Assembly (NCBI GenBank): GCA_039000515.1
Contig: JBCFYV010000024.1
Coordinates: 39,172,035 to 39,236,034, forward strand
From: Timema cristinae
Taxonomy: Eukaryota > Arthropoda > Insecta > Phasmatodea > Timematidae
DNA: 64,000 bases
Reading direction: 5' to 3'
Part shown: in pieces, positions 44,533-55,852 of the stretch
Position numbering within the stretch: position 1 is the first letter of the stretch
Layout of the letters: every line of letters begins with the position of its first letter
The notes under the pieces: model-generated
Database searches by the model: none
What the model was told of the DNA's origin: nothing
What the model saw: only the letters and a program-made list of their open reading frames with translations
Position numbers and translations under genes: made by a program

Positions 44533-47500
44533 GCACCACATAAAGATTAAATATCGGTCTCAAACGATAATCATATCAGAATCTTTCAAAATTGTTGGTC
44601 TTTAGCTCGAATTTTAATTGAAACTTTCGTTTAGAAATTAAATCATATTTATAAATATCTAAACGGGTCCCTACACGTTAAGTTAAGCACGTGAAGTCTT
44701 GGCCTAGCTCTTAGAATCTTCAGATAGTTTTAAACAATTTAAAACTATGATTGCATGTAACAATGGAGTCATTAATGATAATAGTTCAACATAAGTATCT
44801 TAATCCACCTGAAGGTAGTTTCTCCAATCATTCGGGTCAGATCTCAATTCATCTAATAAATTGATGTGCGAATAACTGTTTCCTCTTACTAACCACGGTT
44901 CACACCATCTACTTCTTTTAAATCTAGTATTTCTATGGTGTTTCTTTTTATTATTTTACAAACTAAGTAACAGGATGAAAATAAATAAAACGTTTCTTCA
45001 CTCAAGACTGACATTTCATCCACGGGGATTGCAAGGAGAAGTCTGCGTGGTCTCCTACAAGCTTCGTCAGGAACTTAACACAAGATGCGACTGGCAGCGC
45101 ATGGACAGAACTCCAAAACAGCAATAAAACAACATCTGTATGTTCAGGGGATGAGGTGCCTGGAACAGCACAAACCCCTGCTTTCGCCTAAGGTGAAGGC
45201 TGAATTTTGGACCCCAACGTATTTCTAACCAAAGTCTCTGTCAGCTTCATCGTCCTAAAGCTAGTCTCTCATCGGTAGTATCCCCGGGGTGAAACCCTCA
45301 AACCGCTAATAACCTGGGTGTGTTAAACAGATGAAAAAAAAAAGAAGCCACCCACGTAAACAACCCTTTACACCCCGCATACTTCCCCCAGCCCTCTCTA
45401 TCTCTCTAAACACAAGTTGCTCTTCACTTTTCGATCCCTCTTTTGTATCGAACAAGATACAAAGTATTGACTCTTGGGGTTTGATCTCCACTCAATCTGT
45501 TCACCTCCCTTTGTAGGGCGGATCAAAGAAGCAAGGTTACATGCTACTATCACAAGGGGGTGGGTTTTCGGTGAATAATAGGGCAAGAGGGCGATGCTTC
45601 AAAGATATTGGGGCAGAGAAGACTAAAGCTTGACTCTCACGTTTACCAAAAATAGAGAGCAGAATCTTTTGGGAGTGTTGCAGCAATTCCCTCGCTAGTT
45701 GAAACGTATGTTGACCCATGATGCCTTGTAACGCAAATTGAAAATAGCTGATTATAAACTAGGGGTGTGCGAAGTTTCGAACTGTTGAAGGTCAAATCTC
45801 CTTTGACACCCACCATTTCTTTCGCATCTTCAAAATATTTCAAAGGAGGAAGACAATTTTGATATATTTTTTGAACAGATTTGTGATATCTCACCAAGTA
45901 TGACATATTTCATAATATATTTTGATCAGTTACTGAAAAATATTTTAATACCGACTAATGATTAAAATGACACACGCTATGCAAATTTTACTATGGCATT
46001 TCCTTTCATAATCCTAAGGTTAGCTAAAAATATTGGGTTAAATAATTTGAATATCATATAATTTGTTAGAAAAATGTATACATATATATTTTATTTATTT
46101 AGGAATTTCATGAACATAAAGTAATTATAATTATTTTATAAAATAGCAACTGTAAATAATCGGTGCATGCCGGGCAAGTTATTGTCTTGTGAAATTTCTT
46201 TGAAATAAATGTTGAAACTTTTCAACGGAGATAAATTTTAACAGAAAACGATTTTCTAATATATTCACCAGCACGTACTGACAACAGTTTTACCTTTTAA
46301 AGATCGCGAACCGGTATTCGCACAATTTAAGTCAGCACAGTCATAATAATTTACGTAAAAAAAAACCTATACACAAACCACAATCAAAGGATCTAACGTG
46401 TAAAGCTATGTAAAAGTAAAACAAAAAGACACAAATAAAGTGCTTCAGCTACTTACCCAAATGTATTTTGTGATTTCTCTTTGGATTTGAAGTTTATGTA
46501 TTTCTTTAATAATATAAGTTAGATTAAACAAAAATGAATACTGTATTAAACAGTACCTATCAATAGAAAATTGAACATTGTGCTCACAGTAAATATATAT
46601 TTTCAAAAATACGCCTGAGATGCACACCTACAGGTTCTCCTTAAGTAGATATGCCAAGTTTAATCTTTTTAGGTTTTTACCTTTTGGAGTTATAGCTCAA
46701 ACAAACATAACATTCTATTGTATTTATATGATGAAATATTATTTTTGGCATGTAATTAAACATTTTAGAAACTCTTCAAAATGTGGATTCAATTCCCTAA
46801 ATATGGTTTAAATATGGCATAAGAAATCCCAAGATATTCAATTAGATGGAAAATATCTTTTTGCTCTCACGGCAGCTCAAAAGATGTTTATATCCTATTC
46901 TGCACTAAAATTAAGTTTATAATTTTAATAATAATAATAATAATTTATTTTACAAACCCTTAATGGCAAGCGCTGTGATTACAAAGTCCACTAACAAGTT
47001 TCAAAATATTATGACGAATATCCACTCACGTTCGAGATATAACCTTGAATTACACTTTTTAAAATAAAATCACTCTGATAGGCTTTCTCTTGAAGTACAG
47101 CAGTGTCAATGGTAATGCCTGATGAACAGCAGGGTTGATAATAATCTGGAAAAAAGATAGAACCCGAAAAAGTTAGGATAAATTCAGAGAAATTTTAAAA
47201 GTTCACTCAAACTTTCGTGTTTTTTTTTCTTCATGATAGACAAAATACAAAGTATAAGATAATAATAACAATGTAAACTATTGGCTTTATCTTCGATTAA
47301 TGGCATTTCATGAAGAGCAGTGACGTATTTATATTTTGCGAGTCAAATTCCGCCGTCCAAGAAAGTACGGAAAAGTACAAGATGCAAATGATGAAGTGTT
47401 CCTGTTAAAATTTCAAAGAGTCTTAACGAAATTTTTCTTAGATGGTTATGATCATTATAACAACTTTGGGTAGTAGATTAATTATTTTTAAAATCAATTG

Positions 47501-47675
47501 GTGAACTTTATTTTCCAAAAAGTTTATATTTTAAACTGATTCCTTCATTAAGACCGATTTTTAAACCATGTTTTTTTTTTTATAAAGGAGTCTTTGATTA
47601 AAAAATGTCATGTTTGCTAATGTTTAGCTTAGCGTATAAAAGACAGAAAAAAAAAACTAAATATAAGACTTCATT
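44533..47675. other. About 3.1 kb without recognised genes or SINEs
   Basis: The segment 44990-45720 is less AT-rich and has overlapping short frames on both strands (for example 45331-45516 + and 45306-45491 -) with no motif. The phrase ACTAGGGGTGTGCGAAGTTT (45757) resembles a transposon terminus, but no partner was found. Elsewhere AT-rich. This is the longest SINE-poor stretch in the window. Confidence 0.45.
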
Positions 47676-47915
47676 TACCTAAACTAGAAGAGAGTTTCAT
47701 ATGAGAAACTGGTTCATCCCATTCTAATGGATTAAATAACAAAGCTATTATATTTGTTAGTTACAGTTTTAGCCGCATCTGGATATCAATCATATTGTGT
47801 AGATTGTAAAATAACACCTAAACACGGAAAATTAACCCGTGTTTAGGTGTTATTTCTCACTTTACACAATATCATTCTATTCTAGTTTAGGTAGGTGTCT
47901 TCTTGTGTTTAGACT
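47676..47915. mobile_element. Palindromic foldback-like element
   Basis: A perfect 19-bp hairpin (47809-47827 and 47837-47855, arm AAATAACACCTAAACACGG, 9-nt loop) extends outward imperfectly to 47792-47872 (ATATTGTGTA arms). CCTAAACTAGAA at 47678 and TTCTAGTTTAGG near 47880 are a further inverted pair. Non-coding. Confidence 0.7.
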
Positions 47916-48408
47916 TGAGACATACTCAAACTGACAACGAAACTGGCGGTTACATATTTTTTTTTAAATATGCATAATGAGTATAACCTGAAACGGTATA
48001 TGGTATGCGGTAGATGGATGTAGATCATTATTATGTGATTTTAGAATCACTGTTTGTTTAGTTCGCTCAAAGAACATTTTAATTGGAAACATTATGATTG
48101 ATATTGCGTATGATTTCGCCTGCTTGGAGACTATTACTCTTCCTTAAAATATTATGCTGCTGTCTAGAGTAGTTTTCATTTTATAAGCAGACATTTCCTC
48201 TATGATAAATCATGTTTATGAAAATATAATTTTCTAGATGGATTGCTCCGTTTTTTTTTTACAATCTGGCATGATTAAGCTCATAATGGCCGTATATATA
48301 TGTATGGTTGACTGTAGTTAGATATCAAGAGATATCAAATATCACCAAAAATCTGCGTAAGTTTGGATTCAAGATAGTAATATTTGAGATGATTACAATC
48401 ACTTAACC
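47916..48408. other. AT-rich, nothing recognised
   Basis: No gene or structured repeat supported. Confidence 0.45.
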
Positions 48409-49075
48409 ATTTATTTATTTATTTGAATTAGTCCTATTTACAATGCATTTCTTAACCGTTTTATTATAATATCACACTATTTACAAAATAACTTTTAATA
48501 GACACAACAACCAGTACCCCTGACCGTTAATTCATCTATGTAAAGAGTAAGTTCCAATTTCATCAATGATAAATCTTTTGACCTAGTCGGGAATCGTTTC
48601 CCTAACCTTTAACCTTAATAGTTAGGGGCGCTACCTACTAAACTAAGGTGTCTTAACCTTTAACTTAATAGTCAGGGGCGCTACCTACTAAACTAAGGTG
48701 TCTTAACCTTTAACCTTAATAGTCAGGGGCGCTACCTACTAAACTAAGGTGTCTTAACCTTTAACCTTAATAGTCAGGGGCGCTACCTACTAAACTAAGG
48801 TGTCTTAACCTTTAACCTTAATAGTCAGGGGCGCTACCTACTAAACTAAGGTGTCTTAACCTTTAACCTTAATAGTCAGGGGCGCTACCTACTAAACTAA
48901 GGTGTCTTAACCTTTAACCTTAATAGTCAGGGGCGCTACCTACTAAACTAAGGTGTCTTAACCTTTAACCTTAATAGTCAGGGGCGCTACCTACTAAACT
49001 AAGGTGTCTTAACCTTTAACTTAATAGTCAGGGGCGCTACCTACTAAACTAAGGTGTCGGACCCTCAGCCGTTAG
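48409..49075 (-). repeat. SINE-E whose box-A region is tandemly amplified
   Basis: Reading the minus strand: the head starts near 49066 (GGGTCCGACACCTTAGTTTA), a 51-bp unit repeats about nine times, then comes a box-B-like GAAACGATTCCCGACTAGG (about 48580-48602), the body, and a tail ending in AAATAAATAAATAA (48412-48425). Body words GGTTGTTGTGTCTATTAAAA and AAACGGTTAAGAAATGCATT match SINE-E copies at 35174 and 43734. Confidence 0.75.
48604..49058. repeat. 51-bp minisatellite, about 9 copies, inside SINE-E
   Basis: Plus-strand unit TTAATAGTCAGGGGCGCTAC then CTACTAAACTAAGGTGTC and TTAACCTTTAACC. On the minus strand every unit carries CACCTTAGTTTAGTAGGTAG followed by CGC, aligned with box A of SINE-E (CACCTTAGCGCAGTTGGTAG). 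Interior copies appear identical. Two units near the ends lack one C in TTTAACCTTAAT (50 bp). Confidence 0.93.
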
Positions 49076-49101
49076 TTAAATGATGATATATAGGAAACCC
49101 C

Positions 49102-49605
49102 AACACTGTCCAATTTTCATAGAAAAGGTATTCTAGAAATCACAAATAATTATTTTACCGCCAAACTGTATAACAATTGTCTGTTTTATAAATGTTATTT
49201 TATATAATTATATTGACAATATCTATACAAAATGACAGTTGAAGCCCACATGACCTGGCGTATGAATACCTGAAAGTATATCAAGTAAATTTTTTAACTA
49301 TCTTCTTCAGTGGCCGATTGGTCTAAGCTAGGCGTCACTATCGTGTGGACTGTTAATGATGGGAAGATTGGGGTTCGAATCCCGGTTGGGTTTACTGAGG
49401 GTGCTTTTTCTAAACGGTTTCTTACTCTTTAACGCAAATACGGTTATATTACCTTTAAAAAATTCTTCCTTCTTCATCCTTAGGCTACCTCGTTAGAGTA
49501 ATTATCATGTATATAACCTGAACAGGTAGTAAGACATGGTGATAAAAAAATACTTGTATAGCTGTTAGATAAGCGTCCTTCCTATGGAAATTGGATTGTG
49601 AAAAA
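49102..49605. mobile_element. FB2 element split by SINE-B1
   Basis: Left end CACTGTCCAATTTTCATAG, interior ATGACAGTTGAAGCCCACAT and GACCTGGCGTATGAATACC, right piece TGTATAGCTGTTAGATAAGC and GAAATTGGATTGTG. The SINE occupies 49305-49549. Confidence 0.78.
49305..49549 (+). repeat. SINE-B1 nested in FB2
   Basis: TCTTCAGTGGCCGATTGGTC, box-B-like GGGGTTCGAATCCCGG, tail CTGAACAGGTAGTAAGACAT. Confidence 0.88.
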
Positions 49606-50337
49606 AAATATTGAAATTTTCATGTCAATGCCTGGAATCATCAGCACCGGTTTGAAATAAACTCAATTGTGGTGACTTTTACGATGAGATTCGAATCTTG
49701 TTAGGGTGCATTAGGGTTGGTTTTCCACACAGGATTCACAAATGTGGTCTTACCATCGCCTAACCATGCTAATGCTTCTACATTCCATATAACTACCCTA
49801 CTCATGCCCATGCCATGGGTAAAACCATTGTTCAATCTTTGTGTTCAAATTTATAATTTAAAATAGTCTGGGAATTGTCCCAGTGGCAATTCCGCAGGAG
49901 TCGATAAAATTTAATATTCAACCTTATCGGTAATGTTACAAAAAAAATACTAAATTGTGCAATTTTTTTTAAAATGCCCATTTTCATTACATGTCTAAGG
50001 AGTATCTCATTGACAGATGCTCTTTATCGAATCATGTTCGTAATGTTCTTGTCAGCTTTGCCCTGTTTGGAGTCGAAGCTCTCGCGTCTCAAGAGGTTCG
50101 TGTTTGTTACCTAGGCCGTCGGTCGACGGGATTGTGAGAGTAACGGGGGTGGAGGGTGGGGAAGTGGGTGGAGTGGGCCACACAGCTCGATGCGGAGGCA
50201 TTAAAAATCAATAGAAGAAGCTCCCCAAAAGCCGTCGGCTGTCTGACTTGCCAGTATTCTTGAGACTTTATGGACAATAAGTGTAAACCCCGTTCACATA
50301 ACATATAGAACCTTTGACACACGAGTTATTTGGCGTC
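49606..50337. other. No secure gene
   Basis: Fragment GAGATTCGAATCTTGTTAGG (about 49685) may be a SINE-B scrap. A GC-richer patch lies at 50115-50260 with an open minus-strand frame (50107-50322), no motif. Confidence 0.4.
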
Positions 50338-50638
50338 GGTGACCTGGTGGTCTAGGGGTAAGGTGTCTGACTTCTGTGCTGGGGATCCGGTGTTCAATCC
50401 TTGGTCCCGGCAAGGATTAATATGATTACCAAACCCTTCCTTCACCTCTGACAAGACGTGTATTAATCACAACTTGTGAATGTGGGGAATGCCAGGCCGC
50501 CACCGTGGTTCGGATTCCACGTTAAACTGTAGGTCCTCCATTTCATCTCACAATCACCCTACCATTACACATTAGCGTAAGTGCGTATAACCCGGATGGG
50601 TAGTAAGATGCGGTGCTAATAATACTAATAATAATAAT
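50338..50638 (+). repeat. SINE-A, full length
   Basis: GGTGACCTGGTGGTCTAGGG to GGTAGTAAGATGCGGTGC and (AAT)n. Confidence 0.92.
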
Positions 50639-51137
50639 TTACTCATGGCCATTTTAACGTACTGTATTGAGAAGAATCGGATGTACCATTCCATCATATC
50701 ACTTCATTCATGACAAGTAACAACGAACGTCTTTTTCTCTTTTCTATGCCATATATTCAATGACAAAGATGGAGGAAAAGAGAGATACATAAATAATGAG
50801 AGATAAATAAGTGCTATCAACATATAAAAGATAAAGGAGATATAACAAATGTAGGTAAGAGAACATACATGATAAAGCGTGAATAGCTTCTGGAAATAAG
50901 GTACTTCTTTTGGAAAACGGAAAAAAGAGTGGATTTTCTTTTAAGAAAATAGTGGCAACTCTGCTTAAAAAAAAAAAAAAAGTAACCACCGGGGTGGGTA
51001 GAAAGGTTTGGTTTCGTTAATTTAATTAATAACGGAGATAAGGAGGTGTCTTCGCCATTTCAGCGTTTTAACCCCTTTTAAACCTATTGAAGTACTCAGG
51101 AGAAACCACACAAAGTTTTCAGAAGTCTCTTCTATTG
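50639..51137. other. AT-rich, nothing recognised
   Basis: The minus-strand frame at 50744-50989 is hydrophobic and lies in A/T-rich DNA; not supported. Confidence 0.45.
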
Positions 51138-51485
51138 ATTTTTATTGCCCCTTTAATATTGGGTAGTGCACCGCCCAACCACCAGCAGGTCCGCCCCCCC
51201 GACCCATCTCATTAAAACCACTGCTCCTACCGCTAGGTCCTGTCGTAGATGTCCCCACCACCCGCTAAACTATTCTAGCGCCACTGTAGCGCCTGCCACG
51301 GGCTTTAATGAAGTCTCCGCATCCAGTTTCAATGGAACACGGGCAATTATGCAACCCGCCACACACGCCGCTCTCATCTGAAGCTGTGTTGTTATTGCCG
51401 AGACGTGCTCGACTCGAGCTTTCGAGAGCTTGGAAACGAGCCCCCCGCACCCTCCCCCCAACATTTTTTTTTATAATAGCCCGAA
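51138..51485. other. GC-rich island
   Basis: About 340 bp with strongly raised G+C, several CpG and C-runs (CCGCCCCCCCGACC). Frames are open on both strands (51166-51381 +, 51308-51496 +, 51265-51464 -) with no recognisable family and no clear splice sites. Candidates are an exon or regulatory CpG-rich block of a neighbouring gene, or an old GC-rich transposon. Confidence 0.4.
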
Positions 51486-51654
51486 CCCCGCTGTGAGTCG
51501 GAAAAGCTCGTTTAGTTTTTATTTAAGGGTTATATGAGAGGTGGTGGATAGGGGAGGAAGAAATTAGCTGCAAATAGGAAGTGAAATTATCTTTCGAGAG
51601 TTTTGAAATGAAGTAAAATAAAATAAATCATTACTATTGTGTTTTTTTTTTTGC

Positions 51655-51830
51655 ACATCTAACACGTTCGGCCCATAATAATTTGTTACACCAATTGAGT
51701 AGGGACTAGGAAGGTATAATTTTGTGCAAATATACACCCTCTGTATACTCGTCGAGGAGCCGACCACCCGACCTCCCCATCAACAACAAACCAGCTTTAT
51801 ATTTTGTCTTGCGTGCCTACTGACGCCGGG
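51655..51830 (-). repeat. SINE-B1, strongly diverged
   Basis: ACACGTTCGGCCCATAATAA, TAGGGACTAGGAAGGTATAA and ACCACCCGACCTCCCCATCA keep family order. Confidence 0.55.
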
Positions 51831-51924
51831 TCATTTCTATTCTAAGCGTGATAAAATGTTTCATAGCTTTGATAAATGTATCCTGCTGCTTTAGTTATTT
51901 TACAATACTTTTTATAAGTTTGCT

Positions 51925-51975
51925 ACCCGTACCGGTGGTAACATATTCTATGGCGTCAGGATCGCAATAGGATGG
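51925..51975 (+). repeat. SINE-B1 head scrap
   Basis: CTACCCGTACCGGTGGTAAC then TCTATGGCGTCAGGATCG; nothing follows. Confidence 0.4.
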
Positions 51976-52059
51976 ATTGAGATGACACGTAGGTTAGGGT
52001 TAGAATTGACACGTTTACTGTTCAATTACACTTTTGCTTTTCAACGATAATTTAACTAT

Positions 52060-52535
52060 TCAAATATACTTTTACTGTTCATATTATTTTTGCTACCAAC
52101 GTTGATAACTTTTCATTATAATATTAGGTTAGTTGTATATGTATTAATAATATCACCCGCCTCGGTGGCGTAGTTGGCTAACGCGCTTATCGCGTTGAGC
52201 TCAACTGCTGAGGACGGGGAGATAGAGGTTCGAATCTCGGTCGGGTGAACTGGGGTGTTTTTTTCTGAATGGTTTCCCACTCTCCCTCCACGCAAATGCG
52301 GGTTCACTTCCTCTAATTCAAACATCCCAATTCCTAATCCATCAGCGTAATTAGTACTTAAAGCGTATATACTGAATGGGTTGTAAGACGCGCTGCTAAT
52401 TATTATTATTATTATTATTATTAATATCTGCCAAGCGTTGCAGCTTTAAGATAAAATGACTTGATGTGCGAATCAAGTAATTTTTCTAGCTGCCAGATAA
52501 AGTTCTTCTCACAAAAATCGGCTTGTGGAAATATC
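52060..52535. mobile_element. FB2-like element split by SINE-B2
   Basis: The right part is clear: TGACTTGATGTGCGAATCAA, CTAGCTGCCAGATAAAG, AAAATCGGCTTGTGG (52457-52530). The left part before the SINE (about 52060-52150) is weak. Confidence 0.5.
52155..52428 (+). repeat. SINE-B2, full length
   Basis: ACCCGCCTCGGTGGCGTAGT, TGGCTAACGCGC, GAGGTTCGAATCTCGG, CCACGCAAATGCGGGTTC, a damaged tail GGGTTGTAAGACGCGCTGC and (ATT)n. ATTAATAATATC / ATTAATATC at the ends is a likely duplication. Confidence 0.9.
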
Positions 52536-52745
52536 TCAAAATCTAATATAAATTATAGAATTTTCTAACTAGGGTTTTGAACAAAAGAAAAATTGAACTG
52601 AATAATTAAGCACTCTAATTCAACTATGTCTTATCCTCTTGAAACTTTGGGCTGCAAAACTACTGCATATATTTACCCATGATCCTGTTTTAAACATCTG
52701 TCACATGACTTCACAATGCTCAGTTCCATGAAAAAGGTTTTTTTT

Positions 52746-53006
52746 TTCTTAGCACCGGGCCTTATTATACATTCGGGTTAGAAACTTATATACCAATTAC
52801 GCTTATGGGTTAGGGATGAAGAATGTGAAATTTAGAGGAAATGTACCCGAATTTGCTTGGAAGGAGATTGGGTAAACCATTTAGTTTAAACCATTAGTTT
52901 AAACCCTTAGTACACCCGGCCGGAATTGAAACACGATCTACCCCACATCGGCAGTCTAGTCTATTGCAGGAGTTGCGTCTTAGACCATGCAGCCACCGAA
53001 GCAGTT
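52746..53006 (-). repeat. SINE-B1 with a small internal duplication
   Basis: TTAGCACCGGGCCTTATTAT to CATGCAGCCACCGAAGCAG. The word CATTAGTTTAAACC is duplicated next to itself near 52878-52905, unlike other copies. Confidence 0.86.
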
Positions 53007-53979
53007 AAAAAAAAATGAAATTCTGTTCCTCGTTACTTCATCCTAAAGTTGTCTGATGAATAGAAACTTTTTCTGAAAAAACAAGGAATTCGTCGCATGT
53101 CGCCCGTACGAACTGCTCTCCATTGAACAATATTTTTTTTCTAAAAAAAAATTAATGAAAAGAACGACAATGACAAAAATACTGCAACAACGAAAATATG
53201 TCATTGTGAAAATATAAAATCGAAATAAAGGTTTGTTGTTTTACTTGTTAGTTTCAACAGATCCACATTTTTGTTGATAAAACATCGAGGAAACCATGTA
53301 ATTTCCCACTTGGATCTGTCGGTCGTATTTTTTTTTCATTTCCTCGCGCACCAACATGAATAATGATTAAGAGACGTCGGAGGAAGTGGGGGGATGAAAA
53401 TATGTTTCATTCCCATTCCGACAATTCGATTGGGGGGGTACGCGTTGAATAAATAAAGGCATATTATAACGTACGGCTTCATTCAGTTACATATTGAATA
53501 CAACTAGAAGTTTCGTCTTACTTTAAATGCAGAGCACTTGAAACAAAACAAAGCATCGCGCGTGTCTTTTATGAATTTATTCTCATTGATTCAAAATATC
53601 AATAAAATAATCTTTGCATGACAACGAGAAAGGCTTGGTTTTATAATTTAAGCGCATTATATATATTTTTTGTTTGAAAATGCTCTGGATCTTGGATTTC
53701 TTCCATTCTCCGTCCAGCGTCCCAATAGTATTTCATTAGCAGGGTTGGTCCAGCTTATGAAGATGTGCAGCTAAACAATCATGTCCACTGGTTAATAGGA
53801 GTCAAGCTAGAGCTTTTCTTCGTGGAAAATCGGGAATCACCTTTTTATTTTCAAGGATTATGTTTCGTTTACTGCCTGTACAATTGTTTTTGAACTCTTC
53901 CACTAGCTTAATCTTAAATTTATGTTTGATCCGCAGTGTGGAAGAATCATATGTCATGTTTTTTGGTTCTCATTAATTT
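53007..53979. other. No gene recognised
   Basis: AT-rich with poly-A/T runs. Weak mirror words AACAGATCCACATTTTTG / CACTTGGATCTGTCGG (53260-53322) hint at an old inverted repeat. Confidence 0.4.
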
Positions 53980-54055
53980 AAGTGACATGATGGATGATTT
54001 GAAGCTTTGTTTTATAGGATTCCTTACAATATTTTTTTACGGGGAAGGGGGCTAG
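53980..54055 (+). mobile_element. Helitron-like 3' end fragment
   Basis: GACATGATGGATGATTTGAA, GCTTTGTTTTATAGGATTCC and the end ACGGGGAAGGGGGCTAGT match the last 75 bases of the 14138 element; the 5' part is absent. Confidence 0.75.
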
Positions 54056-54216
54056 TATTTATATAAATATGATAAATACAAATAAACCATTTCTTATGCG
54101 TTGTGATATCAATTTAAAAAATAGAATGTGCGGTGTGCTCAAACAACTTGACAAATTTTAAAATTGCATTTAATGTTCTACCTTCCTCATTCTTAGCCTC
54201 ATATGGTGCACAATTT

Positions 54217-54432
54217 AGTACTACCCGTCCGGGCTATCCGCATATTTCCACAAATGAGGTAGGAATGAGAAATATATAATTTTGATGAAATAAACCCGCA
54301 TACTCATGGACGTAGTGTAGGAAACCACTTAGAAACCACCCTTATAATAACCGGTTGGTAATCTATCCCAGATCGGAAATACAATCTATTGAGAACGTGA
54401 CGTCTTAAACAGTGCGACCACCGATACCGTTA
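54217..54432 (-). repeat. SINE-B1, diverged
   Basis: TTAGTACTACCCGTCCGGGC at left, AAACCCGCATACTCATGG, and the head AGTGCGACCACCGATACCG. Confidence 0.7.
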
Positions 54433-54904
54433 TGATTGGAATTATTATTATTTTTCTGTTAACTTAATTTAATTACATGATTTTACTAAAAATAAAGTTA
54501 GTTCATACGTATTTATATTCAGATACAAAGCAGTATTTATGCTACAGGTTTCTTCATTTGCTTTAATTTGTGAGTATAAATTCTTTAATCAAGTTTATAC
54601 AAGCAAATAAAACTAGTTTCTAAATATATTTTTTATTTGACTACTACTTCACAAAACACGAATATTAATTTAAAGTTCACTGGGGCAATCCGAACCAGAT
54701 TTGTTCTTCAATAAAAATATATATACCGACATATAACACAGTTATCTTATGCCACCGCTCATAAAAACTGATAGTTAACCTCTCATTATTTTAGGTACAC
54801 ACCAGTGCAATCAATAGTGACACGATCATATCTGAAAGGAAAATATTAAGGAGATTAATCAGTATTTGCTTGGAGAAAGGACGGGAGAATACGAAGTACT
54901 AGTA
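54433..54904. other. AT-rich, nothing recognised
   Basis: No feature supported. Confidence 0.4.
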
Positions 54905-54968
54905 GATTTCAATTTCACGCATTCATACGTCAAGTCATGTGATCTGCAGATATACATTTTTATAAATA

Positions 54969-55306
54969 TTATACTACTATAAAGTCACATGGCTGACTCA
55001 CTCACTGACGTTAATGTTTACCCACTTAGGATGAGCTAAAAACTTGAAATTTGACAAACTTATAGCTTCTATCCTGTAACCGACGTGAAAATTCCAAAAA
55101 GTGAAATTTTTAACCCACGAAAAAATTTCATAATGGCGAAGCAACTTTGAAGTAGGTGCAGTCCTTTCTTTGGAGGTATCTTGTGGTTAAACGGTAAGAC
55201 CTATCAAAATCGGCTCTGGAATTACATTAGCTTACATCCACTAGCAAAAAAACTCACTGGGGGTAAGGGGTCGTAACCCCCAACAAGCAATGCGAGTTAT
55301 AAACTA
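54969..55306 (+). mobile_element. Partial Helitron-like element, different subfamily
   Basis: 5' end ATACTACTATAAAGTCACAT followed by GGCTGACTCACTCACTGACG, a start widely seen in animal Helitron derivatives. The interior has CCGACGTGAAAATTCCAAAA and CACTGGGGGTAAGGGGTCGT. Its 3' end abuts the inverted element at 55307. Confidence 0.6.
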
Positions 55307-55753
55307 TTAGTCCCCTTCCCCGTAAAAAAATATTGTAAAGAATCCTGTAAAACAAAGCTTCAAATCATCCATCATGTCAATATAAAAACAAAACTTTTTT
55401 TTAGTTATTTAAAAAAAAATACAGTCCTACCATCACTGTATAGCCCCCGCCCTCTTTTTATCCTCCCTCCTATTTTACATCTCATTCCTCTTTCCTCACC
55501 CCCCGCCCCCTTCACCAACCCCACTTTCCCTCCAACAACTTTTTTTTTACAACGACTATATAATATACTATCGACATTTTTATGAGGAATAAATTAAATT
55601 TTCAAAATAAAATATAGCCTATGTTACTCGATGATAATGTAGCTTTATATTGGTGAAAGATTTTTTAAAATCGGTCCAGTAGATTTTGAGTTTATCCATT
55701 ACAAACAAAAACAAACAAAATAAAAGCTTTCCTCTTTATAATATTAGTATAGT
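55307..55753 (-). mobile_element. Non-autonomous Helitron-like element, twin of 14138
   Basis: In reverse it runs from CTATACTAATATTATAAAGA to ACGGGGAAGGGGACTAATAG and is closely similar along its length to 14138-14584, including GTAGGACTGTATTTT and the poly-purine block. The terminus reads CTAAT rather than CTAGT. Confidence 0.75.
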
Positions 55754-55852
55754 TAAAACTACACTAATAGTATGGTAAAATATTATCAACATTGACCGCA
55801 AAAAAGGTGTGTGTATTATATTGAAGTCCCTTCCTATGCAAATTGGACTGTA

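Larger units (their letters stand above)
54905..55852. mobile_element. FB2 element (reverse) split by Helitron-like DNA
   Basis: Left piece CATTCATACGTCAAGTCATG and TGATCTGCAGATATACATTT (to about 54968); right piece GGTAAAATATTATCAACATT and AAATTGGACTGTAG (55754-55852). Together they match the 19932-20154 copy in reverse order. Everything between is Helitron-like. Confidence 0.72.

Noticed and set aside
48604..49058. CRISPR-like array
   Set aside because: Units are directly contiguous with no unique spacers, and the genome is animal; it is a minisatellite.
48604..49058. Telomere-like repeats, because of the TTAACCTTTAACC words
   Set aside because: The words are part of a 51-bp unit that derives from a SINE head, not of a short telomeric repeat.
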